DNA of 64,000 bases from G965216905 sp965216905 (GTDB lineage Bacteria > Actinomycetota > Acidimicrobiia > Spongiisociales > ZC4RG35): NCBI GenBank assembly GCA_965216905.1, contig OZ244213.1, forward strand, positions 1,860,001 to 1,924,000, read 5' to 3'. Below the pieces are notes generated by a model that was not told where the DNA came from, did not search any database, and saw only the letters and a program-made list of their open reading frames with translations. A program made the position numbers and the translations under genes. Position 1 is the first letter of the stretch. Each line of letters starts with the position of its first letter. This document shows positions 10,598-20,381 of this stretch, piece after piece.

Positions 10598-10966
10598 ATG
10601 CAGGAGATGGCGCGCAATGTGCTCGGCACCGACCTCATGCCCTGTTCGATCGACCCGCTGACCGGGTTCTATCGAGACGCGTCGTGTCGCACCGGACCCG
10701 AAGACGTCGGCCGGCACGTCGTGTGTGTGGAGGTGACTGCCGAGTTCTTGGAGTTCTCACGATCGGTGGGAAACGATCTGTCCACCCCGATGCCGATCTA
10801 TGGATTCGAGGGTCTGCGAGCGGGCGACCGCTGGTGCCTGTGCGCATCCCGGTGGCAGCAAGCGTTCGAGGCGGGACAGGCCCCCGGTGTCATTCTGCAG
10901 TCGACCGACGAGGCGGCGCTGGAGATCTGTGCGCTCGGCGACCTCCAGGCTCACGCCATCCGCTGA
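10598..10966 (+). CDS. DUF2237 family protein
   Basis: This 122-residue protein matches the DUF2237 pattern: N-terminal RNVLGTDL, a Cys in MPCSIDPLTGFYRD, a VCVEVT strand, then GDRWCLCASRW and a C-terminal stretch ending in HAIR. The biochemical function is unknown; conserved Cys and Trp/Arg positions suggest a binding or catalytic site. The start is ambiguous: ATG at 10598 or ATG at 10607, with AGGAG only two bases before the second, so the first was kept. It shares a very short divergent gap with HMG-CoA lyase. Its 3' end overlaps the convergent acetyltransferase by 16 bp. Confidence 0.85.
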   Translation: MQEMARNVLGTDLMPCSIDPLTGFYRDASCRTGPEDVGRHVVCVEVTAEFLEFSRSVGNDLSTPMPIYGFEGLRAGDRWCLCASRWQQAFEAGQAPGVILQSTDEAALEICALGDLQAHAIR

Positions 10967-11685
10967 TCGAGCACTCGATAGGTGTACCGGTACAGCGTTT
11001 GCAGGGATCTGCGCCGGTACAGCTCGATGGCGAGGCGATTCGTGTGGTGGACCTGGAGGTAGATCATGGTCACTCCCGCGTCCGCCGCTCGATGCAACAT
11101 CGTGTCGACCAGCGCCGATCCCAGCCCCTTTCCGCGCTCGGACGGATGAATGGCCACGTCGAACAGCCCCGCCGACGGGCCGTCGACCACCATGCGTCCG
11201 ACGGCGATGCCCGGTAGCCAGGCGACGACCGCCGGCATCGTCAGACGGCGATGTGACTCGACCAGCGTGTCGAGCCGGTGCGGATCCATCCCGGTGATGG
11301 AACCGAGGTCCTCCCACCACGCCGGATCGATCCGATCGTGGGTGGGGATCTCGAAGCTGGTTCGGCGGCGGCCGGGGGACCCGATCATCACCAATGCACC
11401 CGCCTCGGCCGCGTATCGGCCTGCCAGCGCGGCGTCGACGGTGTCGTCGAGGGGGGTCAATCGAAACGTCGGGGTGATCCCGCACCGGCTCATCGCCTGC
11501 TCGGCACGGCTCACCGCGCCGGCGAGTTCGCGGGGGACGATGCCGAAGCAGCTCACGGAACCGAGCCGGCGCGGAGCCCTACCCAGGGTTGCGACGCTCC
11601 ATCCATCGACCGACGGCCCATCGTGGGGGAGCGCCCGGGCGGTGCATCGCTCGACGGCGAGGATCTCCTCAGGGGAGGACGGCAT
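10951..11685 (-). CDS. GNAT family N-acetyltransferase (two-part)
   Basis: The 244-residue protein ends in a GNAT domain: the acetyl-CoA pyrophosphate-binding loop RGKGLG follows VAIHPSE near residue 180, and the LQVHHTNRLAIELYRR segment is the usual last helix-strand. The N-terminal half resembles the degenerate GNAT-like region found in tandem acetyltransferases. The substrate cannot be told. The ATG at 11685 overlaps the end of the preceding FAD oxidoreductase gene by 17 bp, so the two are co-transcribed and probably coupled. Confidence 0.85.
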   Translation of the reverse strand: MPSSPEEILAVERCTARALPHDGPSVDGWSVATLGRAPRRLGSVSCFGIVPRELAGAVSRAEQAMSRCGITPTFRLTPLDDTVDAALAGRYAAEAGALVMIGSPGRRRTSFEIPTHDRIDPAWWEDLGSITGMDPHRLDTLVESHRRLTMPAVVAWLPGIAVGRMVVDGPSAGLFDVAIHPSERGKGLGSALVDTMLHRAADAGVTMIYLQVHHTNRLAIELYRRRSLQTLYRYTYRVLDQRMA

Positions 11686-13084
11686 CCGAACCGATCGCCG
11701 ATCGAACCGAGTGGTACCCGCACATGCCGTGTACTCCGGCGCCGGGAGGTGTCGAGGCAGAACACAGGTACATGCCCTCGAGGGGCGTCGCATACGGGTT
11801 GCGTTGCGGGAACGGGCGAAACACCAGCTGTCCGAAGGTGTTGGCACCTCCGGCGATGTCGCCACCGACGTAGTTGGGGTTGCGGGCTTCGAACTCGGCC
11901 GGAGAGGTGACGTGTCGGCCGAGGACCGAATCGGCGAATCCGGGGGCGAACTCGTCCAGCCGTGCCTCGATGTGCGGGGTGTAGTCCACGTCCGAACCGT
12001 GCGGGACGTGGGCGTAGACCCAGAGCGTGTGCACGCCGGAGGGCGCACGGGTGTAGTCGAAGCGGGTCGGCTGCGCCACCAGGATGAAGGGGCGGGGATG
12101 GACCTGCCCCGAGAACGCGGCGCGCTCGGCTCGGGCGACTTCATCGGCCGTTCCCGACAGATGAATCGTTCCGGCATCGTGAAGCGCCGGGTCCGCCCAC
12201 GGCATCGGTGACGACAGGGCGTAGTCGATCTTGAAGGCGGCGGGTCCATACCGATAGCGGCGCACGCGTCGGAGGTATGAGGAAGGGAGACGGTCGCCGG
12301 CGATCGAGGCGAACGTCGTCGGTGTGACGTCGAAGAACGTGAGGTCCGACGGCGGCAAATCCTCCAGCGATTGGATCGGCGTGCCGGTGTGGATCGTGCC
12401 GCCCATCGACGTCAGGTAGGACGCCAGCGCATCGGCGATCGATTGGCTGCCACCCCGCGCCAGCGGCCATCCGAACACGTGGGCAGCCGCCATGAACAGC
12501 CAGCCGACGGCCGCGGTCAGGGGCCGGCTGAGCGGAAGGAAGGCGTGGGCGGCCGATCCGGCGAAGAGCGGACCGGCGATGGGCCCCAGGTCGGCCGCCA
12601 CGGACGTGGCCGACCGAAGCGCCTCGAGTCCGAACCTGGCGGCGGTGACGGGACGCCGGGGAAACCGGACCACCGGCCCAAAGACAGTCCGTTCCAGGCC
12701 GGCCCAGTTCTCGACGATCGGACGCACCCGGTCGACATAGCCGGGCCCCAGCGTCTCGGCCGCCTCCTCCAGGGTGCGTGGGAGCCGGACCACCTGCTCA
12801 CGGGCGATCCCGTGAGCGAGTGGCACCCGCGGGTGGATCCACTCGAGCCCGTGTTCCTGGAGTGGCAGTGATCGGAACAGTGGTGATGCGATGCCGAACG
12901 GGTGAACCGCCGAGCAGACGTCGTGGTGGACACCGGACAGCGTCAGCTCCTCGGAGCGGGTCCCCCCGCCGATGCGGTCGGATGCCTCGAACACCACCAC
13001 CGATCGACCGGCTCGCGCCAGCGTCACGGCGGCGGCCAGCCCATTTGGGCCGGCGCCCACGACGACCGCGTCGGTGGTCGGCAT
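11669..13084 (-). CDS. Phytoene-dehydrogenase-like FAD-dependent oxidoreductase
   Basis: This 471-residue protein belongs to the CrtI/COG1233 flavoprotein family. The dinucleotide-binding signature VVVGAGPNGLAAA starts at residue 6 and continues to a Glu and DRIGGG near residue 40. The C-terminal FAD-contact segment GVHGMCGYH is present. No other carotenoid gene is nearby, so desaturation of carotenoids is not implied; related proteins are often annotated only as NAD(P)/FAD-dependent oxidoreductases. The ATG at 13084 overlaps the zinc-ribbon gene stop as ATGA. It forms an overlapping trio with the zinc ribbon and the acetyltransferase. Confidence 0.88.
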   Translation of the reverse strand: MPTTDAVVVGAGPNGLAAAVTLARAGRSVVVFEASDRIGGGTRSEELTLSGVHHDVCSAVHPFGIASPLFRSLPLQEHGLEWIHPRVPLAHGIAREQVVRLPRTLEEAAETLGPGYVDRVRPIVENWAGLERTVFGPVVRFPRRPVTAARFGLEALRSATSVAADLGPIAGPLFAGSAAHAFLPLSRPLTAAVGWLFMAAAHVFGWPLARGGSQSIADALASYLTSMGGTIHTGTPIQSLEDLPPSDLTFFDVTPTTFASIAGDRLPSSYLRRVRRYRYGPAAFKIDYALSSPMPWADPALHDAGTIHLSGTADEVARAERAAFSGQVHPRPFILVAQPTRFDYTRAPSGVHTLWVYAHVPHGSDVDYTPHIEARLDEFAPGFADSVLGRHVTSPAEFEARNPNYVGGDIAGGANTFGQLVFRPFPQRNPYATPLEGMYLCSASTPPGAGVHGMCGYHSVRSAIGSDAVLP

Positions 13085-13281
13085 CAACCGGCCGGCGGGT
13101 CGTCCGGTCGATCCTCGGACGGTTCGTAGACGAGATCCCAACGGTCCATGCAGTCCTCGCATCGGTAGGCGAGCACCGTTCCCGGCTCGATCACTTCGTC
13201 ATCGGGGAGGAAGGTGATCAAAGACGCCTTCCCTCCACAGTCGACACAGGTGATCTGGGTTGGGACATCCACGGTCACCAT
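13084..13281 (-). CDS. Small zinc-ribbon protein
   Basis: This 65-residue protein has two CxxC pairs, CVDC near residue 12 and CEDC near residue 41, separated by 25 residues, which makes a zinc ribbon likely. The tail is acidic and Pro-rich. No function is recognised. The stop overlaps the start of the FAD oxidoreductase gene (ATGA), so it is probably coupled to it; it lies 60 bp after nhaA. Codon use matches its neighbours, and the conserved-looking cysteine spacing supports a real gene despite its size. Confidence 0.75.
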   Translation of the reverse strand: MVTVDVPTQITCVDCGGKASLITFLPDDEVIEPGTVLAYRCEDCMDRWDLVYEPSEDRPDDPPAG

Positions 13282-13341
13282 CGTACGACGAACCGCGAGT
13301 TGGGGACGCTCGGTTGGTTGGCGAGCCCCCGAACTCCCCGG

Positions 13342-14729
13342 TCAGGACACGGTGGCGGGGACCGGCTCGTCGACGGCGGTGGCGGGCTTGGCTCGAAGGA
13401 GGATCGCCGCACCGATGATCCCGGCGACAATCGAGCCGGCGAAGATGCCGACCTTGGCGTCGTCGAGCAGCACCGGATCGTCGAAGGCGAGCGCGGCGAT
13501 GAACAACGCGACCGTGAACCCGATGCCGGCGACGGCAGCCAGGCCGACGACGTGGTGCCAGGTCGTCCCCTTGGGGAGGATTCCCCACCCGAGCCTGACG
13601 GTCATCCACGTGAACAGGCTCACACCGAAGAGCTTGCCGACCACGAGCCCACCGGCGACACCGAGGGCAACCGGGCTGAACAGCGCATCGGTGATGGATC
13701 CCTCGAAGCGCACCCCTGCGTTGGCGAGTGCGAAGATCGGGATGATCCCGAACGAGACCCACTTCTGCAGGTGGTGCTCGGCCCGGGTGAGCGGCGCCAC
13801 GGCCTCGCGGCTGACCTCCGCCAGGAGCAGCGCCTCGTAGTCGGCCTGCTCGCGCTCTTGGTGGGTGTTGGCGCGTGCCGGGAAGGTGTCGAGGATCGTG
13901 CGGGCGCGCTGGTCGAACTCCTTGGCTCCATACATCGGTCGGCTCGGCGTGAGAAAGCCGAGGATCACGCCGGCGATGGTGGCGTGGACGCCCGACTCGA
14001 GGAAGAAGTACCAGACCACGAGGGCCACCGGGAGATAGAAGACGTGACTGCGGACCCCGACTCGGGAGCCGAACCAGATGGCGAACAGGAGGATTGCGGC
14101 AATCCCCAGATAACCGAGGTTGAGTTCGTCCGTGTAGAAGATGGCGATGACGAGGATCCCGCCGATGTCGTCGACGATCGCCAGGGCCAGCAGGAACAGT
14201 TTGGCTCCCGGAGGAACGCGCCGGCCGAGGAGCGACAACACTCCGAGCGAGAAGGCGATGTCGGTGGCCATCGGCACTCCCCATCCACGGAGCGCACCGG
14301 GTTCTGCACCGGCGACGAGCACGTAGATGAGTGCCGGCACCACCATTCCCCCGACGGCAGCCATCACCGGCAGGGTGGCGGCCCGGCGATCGTTCAACTC
14401 GCCGAGGACCAACTCGCGTTTGATCTCGAGACCCACCACGAAAAAGAAGATGGCCATGAGTCCGTCGTTGATGATGTGACCCAACGACTCGTCCAGGTGA
14501 AACCCGCCGATCTCGAGGCTGACGTGGGTGTGGAGCAACTCGAAGTAGCTCTCGCCGAACGGAGCATTCGCCCAGATGATGGCGACGACGGCGGCGATGA
14601 GCATGACGATGCCCGACGACGCCTCCGTGTTCATGAACTGCTGGGCGGGCCGGATGAAGGCGCGCGGGATGAAACGGTCCGAGTCGACCCAGGTCGGGTG
14701 GATCTTCTCGCGGTCGTTGGGTGGGGCCA

Positions 14730-14730
<1 letters not shown>
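13342..14730 (-). CDS. nhaA: Na+/H+ antiporter NhaA
   Basis: NhaA exports Na+ in exchange for H+ across the cytoplasmic membrane. The 462-residue protein shows family motifs: FFFVVGLEIKRELV, the ATDIAFSLGVLSLLG segment with one membrane-embedded Asp, and LAIVDDIGGILVIAIFY with the ion-binding Asp pair. It has about twelve hydrophobic segments and a longer central hydrophilic loop (around residues 255-300) than E. coli NhaA. The ATG at 14730 overlaps the aldolase stop (ATGA), so translation is probably coupled to fba. A 14-codon upstream extension starting further in the same frame is less likely because of this overlap. Confidence 0.93.
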
Positions 14731-15761
<1,031 letters not shown>

Positions 15762-15835
15762 CTGGGTCTCCTCGTGCGCGAGCCCACAAGTTAGTGGCCC
15801 GTCACAGTGGCCGGAAAGCGGCCGGAGGCGCCCGG

Positions 15836-15870
15836 CGCCGACGCCCTTGCGGGCGCGACGGGCGTCGGCG
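15836..15870 (-). terminator. Perfect 11-bp hairpin after the YbaN-like gene
   Basis: CGCCGACGCCC (15836-15846) pairs perfectly with GGGCGTCGGCG (15860-15870) around a 13-nt loop, two bases beyond the stop of the minus-strand DUF454 gene. There is no T-tract, so it may be a non-canonical terminator or an mRNA-stabilising hairpin upstream of fba. Confidence 0.4.
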
Positions 15871-15872
15871 GG

Positions 15873-16370
15873 TCAGCCGGACGCCGCCTCGACGGCCGCC
15901 GCTTCGATCGCCGAGTTTCGGGCCGTGACCTGCTCGGGACTCGGGCGGGTCCAGACGTACGACACCGCCACCACTCCAACGAGGGCCAGGACGGTCCTCA
16001 GCCCGCGGCTGTCCGTCAGGAACACGGCCGAAGCGCCCAGCGACAGGACGATGCCGGTGGTCGCCGCCAGCTTCATTCGGGCTGGGAGTCCCGCCTGGTA
16101 GCCGCGGATGATCCGCCCGAAGACCGGGTGGTTGATCAGCCAGCTGTGGAAGCGGTCAGACGACTTGGAGAAGAAGAACGCGGCCAGGATCAGCGGATCG
16201 TAGGTGGGGATGCCCGGCAGAGCGCTGAGGAAGACCAACCCCAGGCATATCAGTCCCAGCGTGAAGTAGATCCCTCGCAGCACCCTGCTGCGGGGCTTCA
16301 CTCCCGGCCTCGCGACCGACCCATCGGTCGGCGTGATGTCTGCCGGTGATCCCGACACTCCGCGCACCAT
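15873..16370 (-). CDS. YbaN-like (DUF454) inner membrane protein
   Basis: This 165-residue protein fits DUF454/YbaN: a first hydrophobic pair (about residues 34-60) containing LPGIPTYDPLILAAFFF, then SKSSDRFHSWLINHPVFG, where the conserved SS.R..WL pattern is seen, then two more hydrophobic segments. The role of this family is unknown. The ATG at 16370 was preferred over a GTG two codons upstream. It is transcribed divergently from an MFS transporter (124-bp gap) and precedes fba. Confidence 0.8.
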   Translation of the reverse strand: MVRGVSGSPADITPTDGSVARPGVKPRSRVLRGIYFTLGLICLGLVFLSALPGIPTYDPLILAAFFFSKSSDRFHSWLINHPVFGRIIRGYQAGLPARMKLAATTGIVLSLGASAVFLTDSRGLRTVLALVGVVAVSYVWTRPSPEQVTARNSAIEAAAVEAASG

Positions 16371-16494
16371 GATCACACGGTATCGAAATGGGTTCGGACA
16401 GCGAGTCGGGAAAGCCGCCCGCCGGCGGCGGTCGGGGTGCGAATCCGCCGATATCGAGGGGTCGGGCGACCACGGATCGGTCAGACTTCGGCCG

Positions 16495-17715
16495 ATGCGA
16501 CGTCCTTCGCTCCGTATGCCGGCAGGTCTCGGCGGGCTTCCCGGCGAGTTCTGGTGGTTGTGGCTCGGGACGTTCGTGAACCGGGTCGGGACGTTCGTCG
16601 TTCCATTCCTCGCGCTCTATGTCACCCAGGGCCGGGGTCTCGATGAGGCGGCGGCTTCGACCGTGTTGCTCGCCTGGGGACTCGCACTGTTGCCGGCCCC
16701 GTGGATCGCCGGGTCGCTGACCGATCGAATCGGCCGCTTGCCCATGCTGGCGATCGCATCGGTCGCTGGGGCGGCCTCGATGCTGGCGCTCGGGTTGGCC
16801 GCCACCCGGATGCAGCTGGCGGTGGCGGCCGCCGCCCTCGGGTTCTTCGGGGAGATGTACCGGCCGCCAGTGGCGGCGCTGATCACCGACGTCGTGGACG
16901 TGAACGATCGCCCGCGGGCCTTCGGCCTGCAGTTCTGGGCCATCAATCTCGGGTTCGCCGTCGCAGCCACGGTGGGTGGGTTGCTGGCGGAGATCAACTG
17001 GTTTGCGCTCTTCGTCGGTGATGCGATCACCACGCTCGTGTTCGGGCTGCTGATCGTGATGAACGTGGAGGAACCGGATCGCCCGGCGTCGCCGCCCGAA
17101 GCGAGCCGGTTCGACTCCGTGCGACGGGTGCTGGTCGATCGGCTGTTTCTGGCGATTCTCGGCATCACCACCCTCACCGCCATGGTCTACGCACAGACCC
17201 AGACGACGCTGTCGGTGTTCGTGGTCGACCGCGGGCTGTCACCGTCCGACTTCGGCACCGCCATCGCCCTGAACGGTGTGGTGATCGTTCTGTTGCAGCC
17301 GCTGGCGATCGGCTGGGTTTCCCGGTGGTCGCCCGGCGTCGCCATGGCGGTGGGTGAGACGGTGCTGGCGGTGGGGGTCGGCTTGACGGCGTTGGCCTCC
17401 ACGTGGCTCGGATTCGCGGCGACGGTCGTCGTGTGGACGCTGGGGGAGATCGTCACGGCCACCTTCAGAACTCCGGTCATCGCCGACATCTCACCGGCCG
17501 ACATGCGCGGCCGGTATCAGGGTTGGTATGGCTTTGCGTTTGCGGTTGCCTTCTCGGTCGCGCCCGCCCTCGGCTTGATCGCGCTGGCGGCCATCGGGGC
17601 GGGCCTGTGGTGGCTCTGCACGGCGGCCGGGCTGATCGCGGCGGCCGCATGGTTCCGGCTGAGACGATCGATCGAGCGTCGCCGGCGGCCGGCGTCGTCC
17701 ACCGGCATCGGATGA
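16495..17715 (+). CDS. MFS transporter
   Basis: The 406-residue protein has about twelve hydrophobic segments and the MFS loop 2-3 signature GSLTDRIGRLPML near residue 75. The first membrane span begins near residue 14 (FWWLWLGTFVNRVGTF), which supports the ATG at 16495 over further-upstream in-frame codons. The substrate cannot be inferred; sequence character suggests a drug- or sugar-efflux-type transporter. It is divergent from the DUF454 gene and ends 10 bp from the convergent MoaD-like gene. Confidence 0.85.
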   Translation: MRRPSLRMPAGLGGLPGEFWWLWLGTFVNRVGTFVVPFLALYVTQGRGLDEAAASTVLLAWGLALLPAPWIAGSLTDRIGRLPMLAIASVAGAASMLALGLAATRMQLAVAAAALGFFGEMYRPPVAALITDVVDVNDRPRAFGLQFWAINLGFAVAATVGGLLAEINWFALFVGDAITTLVFGLLIVMNVEEPDRPASPPEASRFDSVRRVLVDRLFLAILGITTLTAMVYAQTQTTLSVFVVDRGLSPSDFGTAIALNGVVIVLLQPLAIGWVSRWSPGVAMAVGETVLAVGVGLTALASTWLGFAATVVVWTLGEIVTATFRTPVIADISPADMRGRYQGWYGFAFAVAFSVAPALGLIALAAIGAGLWWLCTAAGLIAAAAWFRLRRSIERRRRPASSTGIG

Positions 17716-17725
17716 TCTTCGGGAA

Positions 17726-17995
17726 TCAGCCGCCGCTCACCGCTTGCAAGAACGTCACGTCGGCGGTCGGTGAGATGGGAAGGCTGCGGTCCTCGAGTCT
17801 GGTGGCCGTTCCGTCGATGAAACACAACACATGCGGCCTGAGGTTGGAAACCTCGTCGAACAGGTGGACTCGCAGTCCCGGATGGCGGTCCAGCAATCCG
17901 TCGATCACCGCGCCGATCGATTCCCCGGGGACGGAGACATGGCGCTCATCGCCCACGACGGGGGCGAGCAGACGCGGGAGTGACACCATCGCCAT
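17726..17995 (-). CDS. MoaD/ThiS-like sulfur-carrier protein
   Basis: This 89-residue protein has the ubiquitin-like beta-grasp pattern of MoaD/ThiS and ends exactly in Gly-Gly (QAVSGG), the residues activated and thiocarboxylated in this family. A central ESIGAVIDGLLDRHPGL helix and the VLCFIDGTATR strand fit the fold. No moaE, thiG or E1-like enzyme is near, so it need not serve molybdopterin or thiamine synthesis. It lies 18 bp after the BNR-repeat gene on the same strand and may work with it. The start could also be the ATG two codons later. Confidence 0.8.
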   Translation of the reverse strand: MAMVSLPRLLAPVVGDERHVSVPGESIGAVIDGLLDRHPGLRVHLFDEVSNLRPHVLCFIDGTATRLEDRSLPISPTADVTFLQAVSGG

Positions 17996-18013
17996 CCGGC
18001 TACCGCGTCCCGC

Positions 18014-19024
18014 TCATGAGAGGTCGGCGACCGCCAGGATCCGCGGGAACTGCATGGGGAGCCGGCTCCAAGCGTCGCCGACGTCCTCGCTGAACCAGAC
18101 GTCACCGCCGGTGGTCCCCACCATCACCTTCCCGGCATCGGTGACGCAGGCCGCATTGCGAAGCACCGACGTGTAGGTGGGTGATTCCGGCCATCCCGTA
18201 CCCGACCGACTCCACGTCGAGCCATCGTCGTCGGATCGATACAGACCGAAGGACCCATGCACCGGAACACGGTTGGCGTCGGCCTCGAGTGGTGCCGTGA
18301 ACAACCGTCCGGTGGGATCGTGCCGCACCATCACGAACCCGAACGCCGCGGGAAGGCCGTGCTCGGTGCGCTCCCAGGTGTCGCCTCCATCGGTGGTGCG
18401 GTAGACGCCCGAGTGGTCTTGGCGCCACAGCCGGGAGGAATCGCCCGGGTCACCGGCGAGGGAATGGACGCAGTAGCCGGGCGGATCCTCCTCCACCACC
18501 TGGGAGATGCCGGCGTCGACCTTGTCGAATGACTCGCCTCCATCTCGAGTGCGGAACACTCCGACGGCCGAGATCCCCAGCCACATGGTGTCTCCAGATT
18601 CGACGATCCGGTGAGCGGCCAGTCCCCCGAGGCCGGGTTGCCAGGTCGCTCGGTGAGGATGGTCGTTGATGGCGCCGACGCCGGACCAGGTCGCCCCGTC
18701 GTCCGACGAGGTGAACAGGCCCGCCTCGGCGACCCCGGCGTACACGGTGCCGTCGGCGGCGGTGTGGAACGTCCAGATCTGATCGAGTTTCCGGTCCTCG
18801 CCATGGGACGGACCGTCCACCACCTGTTCCCAGGTCCGGCCGTCGCCCGACCGGTGGACCGCGCAACCAAACCAGTTCGAACCGACCCCGGCGAGGTAGG
18901 TGCCGTCGGCCGCCCGGCCGAATGCCGACACGCGCCACCCCGGGAACAGCGGATCCGACACGGTCCAGCCCGACCCGTCTCGCTCGATCAGGTACCCGCC
19001 CTTGTCCGTTCCGATCGCGAACAT
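18014..19024 (-). CDS. BNR/Asp-box repeat (sialidase-like propeller) protein
   Basis: The 336-residue protein is built from repeated Asp-box-like turns (SGDGRTWEQV, SSDDGATWSGV, TRDGGESFDKV, TTDGGDTWERT, SDDDGSTWSRS), as in VPS10/sialidase-type beta-propellers. No signal peptide or catalytic sialidase Arg triad is evident, so it is probably a cytoplasmic binding or structural protein rather than a glycosidase. The ATG at 19024 was chosen because GAGAGGAG lies 7 bases upstream; an in-frame ATG nine codons earlier lacks this. It is followed after 18 bp by the MoaD-like gene. Confidence 0.82.
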   Translation of the reverse strand: MFAIGTDKGGYLIERDGSGWTVSDPLFPGWRVSAFGRAADGTYLAGVGSNWFGCAVHRSGDGRTWEQVVDGPSHGEDRKLDQIWTFHTAADGTVYAGVAEAGLFTSSDDGATWSGVGAINDHPHRATWQPGLGGLAAHRIVESGDTMWLGISAVGVFRTRDGGESFDKVDAGISQVVEEDPPGYCVHSLAGDPGDSSRLWRQDHSGVYRTTDGGDTWERTEHGLPAAFGFVMVRHDPTGRLFTAPLEADANRVPVHGSFGLYRSDDDGSTWSRSGTGWPESPTYTSVLRNAACVTDAGKVMVGTTGGDVWFSEDVGDAWSRLPMQFPRILAVADLS

Positions 19025-19121
19025 CCGGTTGCTCCTCTCATTCGTGCCCATGGTGGCACCGGCGGTTCTGCCGTGCGCCGGCCGACACTCACCGACGACC
19101 GAGCGGCGGGGATTTCGACGC

Positions 19122-20312
19122 TCAGGCGGTCGAATCGGCCGGGACCACCACCCCCAGGAACTCCGCCACCCGGCTGGCGACCGCTCGGGTACGAACCGAC
19201 GAGATCGCATCGAAGCCGTGCTGGGCTCCGATGACCTCGACGTGCTCGACCGGCGACTCCGACAGTGATGCCAGCTTCTCGACGAACACTGCGGCCTCTC
19301 GGGGTGGGACCAGGCTGTCATGGGTGCCATGGATCACGAGGAACGGCGGCGCATCGGGATGAACCTGGTCGATGGGGGATGCCAGGCGGTAGAGGTCCGG
19401 TGCCTCGTCGGCGGTGGCCTTCATGACCGCCTTGGGGATGACGGGCCAGTCGGGCCGGGTGTCGTTGCGGATCAGGAAGTCGTACACCCCGTAGAAGGTC
19501 ACACACCCCGCCACCGACGTGTCGACCGACTCGAAGCCGGGCTGCAGGTCTCGCCGGTGGGCGGTGAGGGCGACGAGCGCGGCGAGGTGTCCACCCGCCG
19601 AGCCGCCGGCCAGCACCAGGCGATCCGGATCGACGCCCAGCTCCCTCCCACCGGGACCCCTCAGGAAGGCGATCGCCCGCTTGACCCCGATGATGTGTTC
19701 GGGGAAGGTCGCGCCGGGCGAGAGCGGATAGCGGATGGGGATGACCAGCCATCCGGATTCGGCCAGGTGGTGGAAGAGCGAACGGCTCTGCCGATGCGGA
19801 TCGCCGCCGGTCCAGCTGCCGCCGTGTACGTAGACGAAAGCCGGGGCGGCGCCGGACAGCCCGGGGTTGCGGTACACGTCCAGCGTGAGGCCATCGGTGT
19901 ACGGGATACCGGTCGTCAGCTCGATGTGATCGGGCCGCGCAGCCTTCCAGGTGAACCGCTCCTTCAGCGAGCGTGCCGGCAGTGGTCCGTTCGAGCCGGC
20001 CTGGCGGGCGGCGCGCGCCAGGCGGATGAACAGCGGGACCATCAGCACGATGGACGCGGCGATGAGCCACAGGCCCAAACGCCCCCGGCGTCCCTCGAGC
20101 GCACCTGCCCAGATGAACCCCCCTGCGGCGATCACCCGGACAAGCACGACCAACGGAGCGAGTTCGGAGGTGATCAACCCGAGGATCCACACCGGTGGGA
20201 GCCGGTGGGTCGGTGGCGCCGGGCGACGCAAGGCGTTGATCGTCAACAGCATCGCGACGAGCCCATACATCAGTGTGACGAGGCCGATCATGACGCTTTG
20301 ATCTTCGTCCAT
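19122..20312 (-). CDS. Membrane-anchored alpha/beta hydrolase (HSL-type esterase)
   Basis: The 396-residue protein has three or four N-terminal membrane spans (within residues 5-110) followed by an alpha/beta hydrolase domain. Active-site elements are visible: oxyanion-hole HGGSW near residue 167, nucleophile motif GGSAGG near residue 235, Asp in HGTHDSLVP and His in AQHGFD near the C-terminus. This is the hormone-sensitive-lipase type of esterase with unknown substrate. Starts at 20324, 20312 and 20291 are all possible; 20312 keeps the first span complete. It is divergent from an MFS gene (69-bp gap) and 97 bp upstream of the BNR gene. Confidence 0.85.
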   Translation of the reverse strand: MDEDQSVMIGLVTLMYGLVAMLLTINALRRPAPPTHRLPPVWILGLITSELAPLVVLVRVIAAGGFIWAGALEGRRGRLGLWLIAASIVLMVPLFIRLARAARQAGSNGPLPARSLKERFTWKAARPDHIELTTGIPYTDGLTLDVYRNPGLSGAAPAFVYVHGGSWTGGDPHRQSRSLFHHLAESGWLVIPIRYPLSPGATFPEHIIGVKRAIAFLRGPGGRELGVDPDRLVLAGGSAGGHLAALVALTAHRRDLQPGFESVDTSVAGCVTFYGVYDFLIRNDTRPDWPVIPKAVMKATADEAPDLYRLASPIDQVHPDAPPFLVIHGTHDSLVPPREAAVFVEKLASLSESPVEHVEVIGAQHGFDAISSVRTRAVASRVAEFLGVVVPADSTA

Positions 20313-20381
20313 CCGCCGAGACAACTGAACCCGAGGCGGTTACGGTGCGCCCGTGTCCATCCCCGTGTCGAGCGGCCGCTG

